18,736 nucleotides of DNA, from positions 1 through 18,736 of the forward strand of contig CACFLM010000010.1 of the NCBI GenBank assembly GCA_902567145.1, read 5' to 3'. The translations under genes and the position numbers were made by a program. Shown here piece after piece: positions 6,143 to 13,342 of the stretch. The stretch comes from an uncultured Alphaproteobacteria bacterium. Its GTDB lineage: Bacteria; Pseudomonadota; Alphaproteobacteria; TMED127. Under the pieces are notes generated by a model. That model had not been told where the DNA came from and ran no database searches. It saw only the letters and a list, made by a program, of their open reading frames with translations. Every line of letters begins with the position of its first letter. The first letter of the stretch is position 1.

Positions 6143-7142
6143 TTCTCTTATCAAATTACTTTTTCTAGTCTTTTGTCTTGTATATTTTAAAGACACAAAG
6201 TCTGAAGATTCTAATATTATTGTTCTGATGTATCATAGATTCGATGAAAACAAGTTTCCAAGTACAAGTATTTCAAAAGCTCTATTTGAAAAACATATTA
6301 AACATTTAATTGATGGAAATATTAAGATTCTTCCTCTAACTGAATTATCAAAATATTTTAAAGAAAAAAAAAGATTGCCTGAAAGATCTGTCTTTATAAC
6401 TATTGATGATGCTTTCAAATCTTTCTACTTCAATGGTTTTCCAATATTAAAAAAATATGAATTACCATTTAGTGTATTTGTTTCTGCCGATTTTGTATCT
6501 AATGAACCGAATTCAGACTTTATGAGTTGGTCAATGCTCAAAGAAATTTCAAAAAATAATGGACTTGTTCTTAATCACTCCAAGAGCCACAGAAGTTTTC
6601 TTGAAATAAACGAAACTGAGATAGTTAGAGAGGTAAAGGAGAATCAAAAAAAACTTGAAGATCACTTAGGTGTTCAGCTTAAAATTTTCTCATATCCCTT
6701 TGGAGAGAGTAATCAAAACATTGAAGATTTAATAAAATTATTAAATTATGAGTTTGCTTTTTCTCAACATTCTGCACCTATCCAAAAAAATGAAAACAAA
6801 TTTCGGCTTCCACGTTTCTCACTTAACGACGAATTTGGAAATTTAAAAAGATTTAAAACAATTATAAAATCTAAACCCTTAAATGCTTTTGATATTTCAT
6901 TCAATGATACAATTTTAAAGTCAAGTCGCCTCGAATTAAGTTTTAAATCAAATTTTCCCTCAGAAATGATTAACTGCTTTATTAATAATTCTGCAGAATT
7001 AGAAAAAAAAAATATTTTTAACGAGGTGCGCTTGTATATAAACAAACTAAAAGTTGGCGTGAGATACAGAATTAACTGTACATTGGTTGATCAAAAAGGT
7101 GATGTTTTTTGGTTTGGTAAAATGTTAAAACGACGCCTTTAG
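6132..7142 (+). CDS. Secreted polysaccharide deacetylase with unassigned C-terminal domain
   Basis: The 336-residue protein starts with a hydrophobic signal sequence (about 1-24; the C15 context LVFC is not a proper lipobox), followed by the family opener VLMYHRFDE. The NodB deacetylase core shows ITIDDAF with D92 and D93, metal-binding H149 and H153 (NHSKSH), SYPFGE at 187-192 and RLPRF at 225-229. This is a carbohydrate esterase 4 enzyme, nearest in layout to PgaB-like deacetylases, which remove N-acetyl groups from polysaccharides in the periplasm or outside the cell. Residues about 250-336 form a separate, probably beta-rich module with two cysteines, C282 (INCF) and C316 (INCT), that could form a disulfide. 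The start is the ATG overlapping the dipeptidase stop. The gene ends overlapping the converging bax gene by four bases. The substrate (peptidoglycan or exopolysaccharide) is unknown. Confidence 0.87.
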   Translation: MIFNSLIKLLFLVFCLVYFKDTKSEDSNIIVLMYHRFDENKFPSTSISKALFEKHIKHLIDGNIKILPLTELSKYFKEKKRLPERSVFITIDDAFKSFYFNGFPILKKYELPFSVFVSADFVSNEPNSDFMSWSMLKEISKNNGLVLNHSKSHRSFLEINETEIVREVKENQKKLEDHLGVQLKIFSYPFGESNQNIEDLIKLLNYEFAFSQHSAPIQKNENKFRLPRFSLNDEFGNLKRFKTIIKSKPLNAFDISFNDTILKSSRLELSFKSNFPSEMINCFINNSAELEKKNIFNEVRLYINKLKVGVRYRINCTLVDQKGDVFWFGKMLKRRL

Positions 7143-8092
7143 TTCAAAAGACCTGCTGCTTTATCAAACTTCATAAAATTATTTGTTTCTATTAAGAGTT
7201 TGAGGTCCTCTACGTATTCTTGATTTCTCTCAGAGTAATTTATAAGATAATTAGCTAATACATTGCCCAGTAAGTCGTCACCATTCATTCTCAATTTTCT
7301 CCTCTCTTGTCTAAAACCTTCATAGGCATTGTGTGTGTTAATATTTTTTAGATAGGATCTAACAGAATCGGATAAAGTTGAGAACTTCTTTATAAAGAAT
7401 CTTTCATTTTCAGACCTTTGTTTGGGTTTTATGCCAGCTTTACTGTCATAAGTATACTGTCCAAAAATTGCATTGCCTTCATTCATATACCTTGATGTGC
7501 CCCAACCACTTTCTATAGCTGCCTGAGAGAGTGCTAATGATAAAGGAACTATATCTACCCTAATTAATAAATTTCCTAAACTCGATTCTGTATAATTATA
7601 TTTTTCACTTAGTTCAAATAACCAATTAGGCCAAAATTCTCTAGAAAAACTTTCACCGTCAGATTGATTCCACCAATCAAGAATCTCTTTCCTATCCTCT
7701 AATATTTTTCTATTTTCTAAAAAGATTATTGGCAATAAAGTATTTATAAATAGCTTCTTTCTTTTATTAATTGATTTGATATCAAGGAAATCGTTTGGCC
7801 AACTAGAAAAGATAATTAAGTTAGAAGATTGATCATTCATAAACGTATCAACTGAAAAATCATATTTTTCAAAGATATCGATCATCTCTTCTGCTTCGCT
7901 AATGTAATCTACTGTAGATTTATTAGTAAAATAACTTAAAACCGTTTTATCTTGGATTCTAAAACTTAACGATGAAGTTCCAATACTCTTAATCTTTGAA
8001 AAGCTTTTATAGAATCCAATCGCTAAATTAATGAGAACGAGAGAGACAAGTAATACAACTAGATTTCTATAGATTGCTAGATTTTTTTCCAT
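7139..8092 (-). CDS. bax: Bax-type membrane-anchored glucosaminidase
   Basis: The 317-residue protein has one N-terminal membrane segment (about residues 8-28) and a C-terminal glucosaminidase-fold domain (about 180-310) of the E. coli Bax group. The signature is LALSQAAIESGWGTSRYMNEG, with E194 as the expected catalytic glutamate, followed by NAIFGQYTY and later NTHNAYEGFRQ. It should face the periplasm and cut the glycan strands of peptidoglycan. The middle part (about 60-170) has no recognised domain. Its start overlaps the nfu stop by one base (TAATG), so it is coupled to the mutS-to-nfu unit. Its stop overlaps the converging deacetylase by four bases. Family is clear; the exact bond cut is not shown by sequence. 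Confidence 0.88.
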   Translation of the reverse strand: MEKNLAIYRNLVVLLVSLVLINLAIGFYKSFSKIKSIGTSSLSFRIQDKTVLSYFTNKSTVDYISEAEEMIDIFEKYDFSVDTFMNDQSSNLIIFSSWPNDFLDIKSINKRKKLFINTLLPIIFLENRKILEDRKEILDWWNQSDGESFSREFWPNWLFELSEKYNYTESSLGNLLIRVDIVPLSLALSQAAIESGWGTSRYMNEGNAIFGQYTYDSKAGIKPKQRSENERFFIKKFSTLSDSVRSYLKNINTHNAYEGFRQERRKLRMNGDDLLGNVLANYLINYSERNQEYVEDLKLLIETNNFMKFDKAAGLLN

Positions 8093-8664
8093 TACTGGTT
8101 TATAGCTTCAACCGACTCAACCTCTGGAATGTAATATTTTAACATATTTTCAATCCCTGATTTGAGGGTAATGGTAGAGCTTGGGCATCCGGAACATGCG
8201 CCTCTTAGTTCAAGAAAAACAACACCCTTTTCCAATCTAATAAAATTTATGTCTCCCCCATCTTGTGCTACAGCAGGTTTGATTCTTTCCTCTAATAATT
8301 CATTAATTTTTTTTACTATTTCTTGATCTTTTTTTGAATATTTAGATTCTTTAATATTTGAATCAGGCTTTAATTTTTCTCCACCCTCAAGTGTCCCCCC
8401 TGATGAGAAAAAATCAAGTAAAATTGATAAAATTGTTGGTTTTAAACTTTCCCACTCAACTACATCAGACTTTGTAATTGTAATAAAGTCTTTTCCAAAG
8501 AAAACTCCTTTTACATTATTCTCTGAAAATAAATTTTTTGCTAGTAAATTACCTTCAGCTTCCTTTTTACTCTTAAATTCCAATGTTCCAGACTCTAAGA
8601 TTACAGTACCAGGAACAAATTTAAGTGTTGCAGGGTTTGGAGTTTCTTCAGTTTGTATAAACAT
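8092..8664 (-). CDS. NifU/Nfu family Fe-S cluster scaffold or carrier
   Basis: The 190-residue protein has two parts: an N-terminal Nfu_N domain (about 1-88) opening MFIQTEETPNPATLKFVPG, and a C-terminal NifU domain (about 113-187) with the cluster-binding CxxC, C157 and C160 in RGACSGCPSSTITLKSG. This is the Nfu1-type layout common in Alphaproteobacteria and mitochondria. Such proteins hold or deliver 4Fe-4S clusters to late-acting enzymes such as lipoyl synthase and, by inference, MiaB in this window. The gene follows uspA after 18 bases and leads into bax with a one-base overlap. In most relatives it sits next to tsaB; here bax and the plus-strand islet separate them. Confidence 0.94.
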   Translation of the reverse strand: MFIQTEETPNPATLKFVPGTVILESGTLEFKSKKEAEGNLLAKNLFSENNVKGVFFGKDFITITKSDVVEWESLKPTILSILLDFFSSGGTLEGGEKLKPDSNIKESKYSKKDQEIVKKINELLEERIKPAVAQDGGDINFIRLEKGVVFLELRGACSGCPSSTITLKSGIENMLKYYIPEVESVEAINQ

Positions 8665-8682
8665 AAATATAAAATAATTAAA

Positions 8683-9153
8683 TCATGACAAATTGTCAAT
8701 TTCTTCTTCAGTTAACAATGGAGGTATTATAGTTATTGGAACCTTGATTTTGTCATTATGCTTCATTGTGAAGGCATTGATGAGAGGGCCTCCTCCTGAC
8801 TTATTAAGTGAGGATGCTAATACAAAATTTGAAATAAATTTATTAGCATCTAAAAATTTTATGATACACTCGAGTCTATCACCCTTCATTATAAACTTTT
8901 TGGGTTTTTTATTTGAAAAGGTTAGAACATAGTTTTCGTATTCTTTGATTTTAGACTCAGCTTCCTCTCTTAACTCGATTTCTGCAATATCCTCAACTGC
9001 CTTCCAATGACTAAACTCTAGGGTTTCAAAAGTGTAAAGCAGTGCCACTCTTCCATTTGTTCTTGCTGTTCTTCTTGCAGCATATCTAAGAGCATTAAAA
9101 ATTTCTTTAGAGTCATCAAGGACGACAAGAAATATAAGTTCTTTTTCTGTCAT
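8683..9153 (-). CDS. UspA-like universal stress family protein
   Basis: The 156-residue cytoplasmic protein has the Usp alpha/beta fold: LIFLVVLDDSKEIFNALRYA at the N-terminus, where the aspartate after strand one usually contacts ATP, a central RVALLYTFE strand, and a C-terminal segment FVLASSLNKSGGGPLINAF followed by KVPITIIPP. The nucleotide-loop pattern G-2x-G-9x-G is not intact, so ATP binding is doubtful. It belongs to the alphaproteobacterial group found beside trpS-murJ and nifU. The start ATG overlaps the stop of the TIGR02186 gene by four bases (ATGA). The role is unknown; the conserved position suggests a housekeeping rather than accessory gene. Confidence 0.85.
   Translation of the reverse strand: MTEKELIFLVVLDDSKEIFNALRYAARRTARTNGRVALLYTFETLEFSHWKAVEDIAEIELREEAESKIKEYENYVLTFSNKKPKKFIMKGDRLECIIKFLDANKFISNFVLASSLNKSGGGPLINAFTMKHNDKIKVPITIIPPLLTEEEIDNLS
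8686..8698. repeat. 13-base perfect palindrome at the end of the uspA-like gene
   Basis: TGACAA-A-TTGTCA is a perfect odd-length palindrome. It covers the last four sense codons (Asp-Asn-Leu-Ser) of the uspA-like gene, 22 bases before the nfu start codon. It has no following T-run, so it is not an intrinsic terminator. It could be an operator for a dimeric regulator ahead of nfu, or chance. Confidence 0.3.
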
Positions 9154-9875
9154 AAAAATCTTCTAAAAATCAAACCCGCGGATAATCCTAAACTGATTGC
9201 TATAATAGCAGAAAAAAGTCCATATATAAATGAGAATTTATGAGCAAATTTAAAGATAAACGAACTTAATCCAGGTTTATATATATCAATCTTTACTTTC
9301 TTACTTTCAAAATTATTTATACTATCAATGATATTTAAGCTTACTGTATACGAACCCTCTGGAGAGTTATTTGGTAATTTAACAGGTATTTTGAAAAAGT
9401 TTGGTAATTTCTTGTTAATTGTTTCAAATGAATTGTTTTTAATTAGAAACAAACCTAATGACATTTTTTTTTTAATGAGATCTTTTTTCAAATTATCATT
9501 GTCTTTGCCAATCAACTTAACATTATCAAAAAGGTCCTTTTTAACTTCAAAATCAATCTCATCGTCATTTTTGTTTGTATAATAATGAAAAAGACCTGGA
9601 TAAATAAATTCTCCTGTTTTATTCCAAGACCACATTCCTAATACCTTTTTCTTCTTTTGGAGAATTACCTTTTGATTTGGTCCTTTTATTTTTAAAACTA
9701 ATGAGCTTTTTGAATCAGTAAAACCAAAAATTGTGAAATCCGGATTAGTTTTATCTCTTGAAACCTCAATAAATCGCTCCGATAAATCAAATATGAGAGT
9801 TTCAGCATCACCTTCTTTTACAAAGAAGATTAAAAAAAGTAAAAATACTATTTTGTATATTTTCTTTCTAAACAT
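9150..9875 (-). CDS. TIGR02186-type protein: secreted domain with C-terminal membrane anchor
   Basis: The 241-residue protein has an N-terminal signal sequence (about 1-24, ending EGDA before ETLIFDLS), a beta-rich periplasmic body with FTIFGFTD and LGMWSWNKTGEFIYPGLFHY, and a single C-terminal membrane helix (about 214-237) ending FRRFL. This layout and its place directly after a TauE/SafE permease match the alphaproteobacterial family TIGR02186, whose function is uncharacterised. The start overlaps the tauE-like stop by eight bases and the stop overlaps the uspA-like start by four, so all three are likely translated together. A role as a periplasmic accessory of the permease is inference from context. 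No catalytic motif or cysteine pair is visible. Confidence 0.83.
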   Translation of the reverse strand: MFRKKIYKIVFLLFLIFFVKEGDAETLIFDLSERFIEVSRDKTNPDFTIFGFTDSKSSLVLKIKGPNQKVILQKKKKVLGMWSWNKTGEFIYPGLFHYYTNKNDDEIDFEVKKDLFDNVKLIGKDNDNLKKDLIKKKMSLGLFLIKNNSFETINKKLPNFFKIPVKLPNNSPEGSYTVSLNIIDSINNFESKKVKIDIYKPGLSSFIFKFAHKFSFIYGLFSAIIAISLGLSAGLIFRRFL

Positions 9876-10782
9876 TTTGAAGAATTATCCTTGAATTTGC
9901 ATTTGGTTCACTTACTAATTCAATACCCATCTTTATGCAAACTATTAAAACAATCATTGCTAAAAGAATTCTAATCTGTTCTCCTTTAAATCTTGATGTA
10001 AATTTTGACCCATATTGCGCTCCAATGACTCCTCCAACCAATAGAAATATTGCCAGTATTAGATCTACGGAATAGTTGAAAGTAGCATGAAGAATCGTAA
10101 CATTTAAAGTCACAAAGACAATTTGAAAAAGTGACGTTCCTATTGCTATAACTGTACCCATCCCGAAAATGTAAATCATTGCAGGGACCATCACAAACCC
10201 GCCACCTACACCCATAAAGGAAGACAAAAATCCAACAAATATTCCTACAAAGATTGGCAATAGTATTGAAATAAAAATCTTAGATTGTCTAAATTTTAGT
10301 TTCAAGGGTAAATAATCTAAAATACTCCTTTTTCTTCTTCTCGATGAAATCTCAACTTTATTCTCCCTTAAAAGTGAGATTGTACTTTCAATAAACATTA
10401 ATGTTCCAATAATTGCCAAAAAAAGTATGTATGAAAATTTTATAATAAGATCAATATTTCCTGATTCCTTTAGGAAATTAAATAAAATTACACCAATAGT
10501 TGAACCAAATATCCCTCCAACTAAAAGAAAAATTCCTATCTCATAGTCTATATTTTTCTTTAGTCCGTGCGCCATTGCTCCAGAAACTGAAGAACCCAGA
10601 ATTTGAACTGACTCTGTTCCTACAGCAGTTGCAGGTGGGATGCCCATGAAAATTAATAAAGGTGTCATTAAAAAGCCACCTCCAACTCCAAATAATCCAG
10701 ACATAAAACCAACTAAAAAACCAAGAAATAAGATCAATAGTAAATTTATTTGAATATCTGCAATTGGGAGGTAAAAGCTCAT
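9868..10782 (-). CDS. TauE/SafE family permease (putative sulfite/organosulfonate exporter)
   Basis: The 304-residue integral membrane protein is built of two repeats, each opening with a glycine-rich motif: GLFGVGGGFLMTPLLIF near residues 30-46 and SSFMGVGGGFVMVPAMIY near 188-205, followed by TAVGTES and IAIGTSLFQ. These are the hallmark of TauE/SafE (DUF81) transporters, with about eight membrane helices. A cytoplasmic loop rich in Arg and Lys (ISSRRRKRS) separates the halves. Relatives export sulfite, sulfoacetate or taurine-derived products, but the substrate here is not shown. The start overlaps trpS by four bases (ATGA) and the stop overlaps the TIGR02186 gene by eight, so the partner protein probably works with it. 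Confidence 0.9.
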   Translation of the reverse strand: MSFYLPIADIQINLLLILFLGFLVGFMSGLFGVGGGFLMTPLLIFMGIPPATAVGTESVQILGSSVSGAMAHGLKKNIDYEIGIFLLVGGIFGSTIGVILFNFLKESGNIDLIIKFSYILFLAIIGTLMFIESTISLLRENKVEISSRRRKRSILDYLPLKLKFRQSKIFISILLPIFVGIFVGFLSSFMGVGGGFVMVPAMIYIFGMGTVIAIGTSLFQIVFVTLNVTILHATFNYSVDLILAIFLLVGGVIGAQYGSKFTSRFKGEQIRILLAMIVLIVCIKMGIELVSEPNANSRIILQNV

Positions 10783-11798
10783 GATCCAAAAAATCCAATT
10801 ATTTTCTTTAGCTCTTTAATGTTTGTTTCAGCTATCTCATTTGCTCTTTCACGTCCTTCTACTAAAATTGAATCAAGATAACTAGAATCTTTGAGAAGTT
10901 TTTGCATCTCGACTGAAATCTTTGAAATTCTCTCTATGACCAAGTTACATAGTTCTTCTTTAAAATATTTAAAATCCTTTGATAAATATTGAGAAATAGT
11001 TTTTTCTGGTGAACTATGATTTAGTGAAGAAAAGATATTTATAAGATTTTTAATTTCAGGACGATCATCTAAATTTTCTAAACTTGATGGAAATGGCTCA
11101 GAATCAGTTTTAGCTTTTTGTATTTTCTTTTTTATTTCTTCGGAATCATCTGAAAGATTTACTCTAGATTGATCTGAAGGGTCTGATTTGCTCATTTTTT
11201 TTGAACCGTCTTTTAAGCTCATAACCCTAGTTGCATTTCCAGTTATAATTGGTTCTGGAACTGGAAAGAAATTTACATCATAATATCTGTTAAAAGCTTG
11301 GGCAATATCTCTACTTAATTCAAGGTGTTGTTTTTGATCTTCTCCAACAGGAACATGTGTGGATTTGTATAGTAAAATATCGGCAGCCATTAAGACAGGA
11401 TATGAATACAAACCTAGAGCAGCTCTTTCTTTGTTTTTTCCAGCCTTGTCTTTAAATTGTGTCATCCGGTTCAACCAACCTATTGGAGTGTGACAACTTA
11501 AAATCCATGAAAGCTCACTGTGACCAGTAACGTTGGACTGAACAAAAATAATATTTTTTTTTGGATCTATTCCTGAAGCTATATACGCAGCAGCAACCTC
11601 TCGCGTATTTCTTAGAATTTGATTATGATTCTCTGAAGTTGTGATTGCATGTAAATCTACAATACAAAAAATACATTTCATTTTTTTCTGTAATTCAACC
11701 CAATTTTTAATTGCTCCAAGATAATTACCTAAATGGAGATTACCGGTAGGTTGAACTCCAGAAAATATTAGTTTAACTTCTTCTTCTGATTTTTCCAT
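10779..11798 (-). CDS. trpS: Tryptophanyl-tRNA synthetase
   Basis: This 339-residue class I aminoacyl-tRNA synthetase charges tRNA-Trp in the cytoplasm. The HIGH-equivalent motif is TGNLHLGN at residues 18-25 and the KMSKS motif is exact at 201-205. Between them, AALGLYSYPVLMAADILLY and VPVGEDQKQHLELSRDIA are TrpS-specific. The length is normal for bacterial TrpS. The start at 11796-11798 is the only ATG before the conserved FSGVQPTG, and it forces a 31-base overlap with the end of murJ. The stop overlaps the permease start by four bases. The murJ-trpS order is conserved in Alphaproteobacteria. Confidence 0.98.
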   Translation of the reverse strand: MEKSEEEVKLIFSGVQPTGNLHLGNYLGAIKNWVELQKKMKCIFCIVDLHAITTSENHNQILRNTREVAAAYIASGIDPKKNIIFVQSNVTGHSELSWILSCHTPIGWLNRMTQFKDKAGKNKERAALGLYSYPVLMAADILLYKSTHVPVGEDQKQHLELSRDIAQAFNRYYDVNFFPVPEPIITGNATRVMSLKDGSKKMSKSDPSDQSRVNLSDDSEEIKKKIQKAKTDSEPFPSSLENLDDRPEIKNLINIFSSLNHSSPEKTISQYLSKDFKYFKEELCNLVIERISKISVEMQKLLKDSSYLDSILVEGRERANEIAETNIKELKKIIGFFGS

Positions 11799-13342
11799 TT
11801 TTCAATTTCAAATTCATTTGCACCCAAAACATATAGTACAAAAATATAAACAATTATTCCCAGAATTATACACACAACAAGAGCAAAATTGGTATTAAAA
11901 AAAGAATACTCTAACAAATTAACTATAAAAAATTTATACAATTGGAGAATTAAAATTGACATAACAATTGAAGCTACTAATACTTTTACAAAAATTTTTA
12001 TAATAGATTTATCAAAAGAAAAATTATTTCTTTTCTTTAAAATATAATAAAGTAATAAGGTATTTATCCACGCCGATACTGATGTTGAAATAGCCAATCC
12101 AACGTGATAGAAATCTCTGATCAAAATCAAGTTTAAAATTAAATTAATAAACATACATATAAGAGATATTTTTATTGGAGTTCTTGTATCTTCATTTGCA
12201 AAGAATGGAACAACTAAAATTTTTATCATAATAAAAGCTGGTAAACCAAAACTTAAAGCAACTAATGCTGTTGCGGTTAGTCCCACATCTGTAAATTCAA
12301 ACGCCCCCCTAAAGAATAAAAAGGAAATTATTTCATTTGAAAAAATTAAAATTCCAAAAAATGCAGGAATAGAAAATAATATTCCAAATTTTACTGCTTT
12401 AGAAATACTTTCATTCGCTTCTTTTAATTGGTTTTTTTTAATCTGAGATGATAATAGAGGCAATAATGCTGTACTTATTGCAATGCCTAAAACTCCGAGT
12501 GGTAGTTGATTAACTCTATCTGCATAATATAAGTAGGATATGGAACCGTCTGGTAGTGTTGATGCTAAAATCATATCAATTAATAGGTTTAGTTGGTAAG
12601 CTCCATTTCCCAAAATTGCCGGGAGTAACAGTTTGAAAAACTTTGGAGTTTCTCTATTTTTTTGAAATAATTTTTTAAAAGAGAAATTTAAATATAACCC
12701 TGAATTATTTTTCCTAATATTATAATACATCCAAATAGCCTGAATTATTCCTGCTATTGAAAGTGATAAGCTCAATGAACTTGAGATATAAACTTTATCT
12801 TCATTTTTAAAAAAAATGAGTAAAACAAATATCAATGTTATGTTTAGAATAATAGGTGTTACTGCCATAGAGGCAAATTTTCCTAGTGTGTTTAAATATG
12901 CACCCATTAATGATGTTAGGCAAATAAACAGTACAAATGGAAATGATAACCTTGACAAATCAATTGAAAGCATAAATTTATCAGAATTTGAGTAAAAGCC
13001 TGGAGCTATTAGTCTAATGAATAATGGCATAAAAATTTCTACTAAGATTATGAGAATAAAAAGAAAGACTAATAAAATTGAAAAAATATTTGAAAAGAAA
13101 TAATCTGACTCCTTTTTACCAGAATTAGCTCTGACTCCAGAAACAACCGGAATAAAGGCGGCATTCATGGCTCCTTCTCCAAAAATTCTTCTAAACAGGT
13201 TAGGCAATTTAAATGCTACAAAAAAACAATCAGAGACTATGCCTGCACCAATTACTCTCGCAATAAGTAAATCTCTTATATATCCAAGTATTCTGCTAAC
13301 AAAGGTTAAAGAACCTACAATTGAAATTATTTTAAATAACAT
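11768..13342 (-). CDS. murJ: Lipid II flippase MurJ (MviN)
   Basis: The 524-residue multi-pass membrane protein of the MOP superfamily has about 14 predicted helices. The N-terminal signature includes SRILGYIRDLLIARVIGAG and FKLPNLFRRIFGEGAMNAAF. R17, R23, D38 and R51 match the E. coli MurJ residues R18, R24, D39 and R52, counted by alignment of this stretch. MurJ moves lipid II across the inner membrane for peptidoglycan synthesis. The gene overlaps glnD by 11 bases and trpS by 31 bases. A charged C-terminal tail (EIEKWKNQKKKLN) ends the protein. Nothing suggests loss of function. Confidence 0.97.
   Translation of the reverse strand: MLFKIISIVGSLTFVSRILGYIRDLLIARVIGAGIVSDCFFVAFKLPNLFRRIFGEGAMNAAFIPVVSGVRANSGKKESDYFFSNIFSILLVFLFILIILVEIFMPLFIRLIAPGFYSNSDKFMLSIDLSRLSFPFVLFICLTSLMGAYLNTLGKFASMAVTPIILNITLIFVLLIFFKNEDKVYISSSLSLSLSIAGIIQAIWMYYNIRKNNSGLYLNFSFKKLFQKNRETPKFFKLLLPAILGNGAYQLNLLIDMILASTLPDGSISYLYYADRVNQLPLGVLGIAISTALLPLLSSQIKKNQLKEANESISKAVKFGILFSIPAFFGILIFSNEIISFLFFRGAFEFTDVGLTATALVALSFGLPAFIMIKILVVPFFANEDTRTPIKISLICMFINLILNLILIRDFYHVGLAISTSVSAWINTLLLYYILKKRNNFSFDKSIIKIFVKVLVASIVMSILILQLYKFFIVNLLEYSFFNTNFALVVCIILGIIVYIFVLYVLGANEFEIEKWKNQKKKLN

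Noticed and set aside
6132..6200. Lipoprotein signal in the deacetylase (cysteine at residue 15)
   Set aside because: The residue before the cysteine is Phe, which does not fit a lipobox, and the hydrophobic stretch continues past it.
10541..10798. 85-residue minus-strand ORF starting just upstream of the permease
   Set aside because: It overlaps the N-terminal half of the TauE/SafE gene out of frame and has no recognisable motif.
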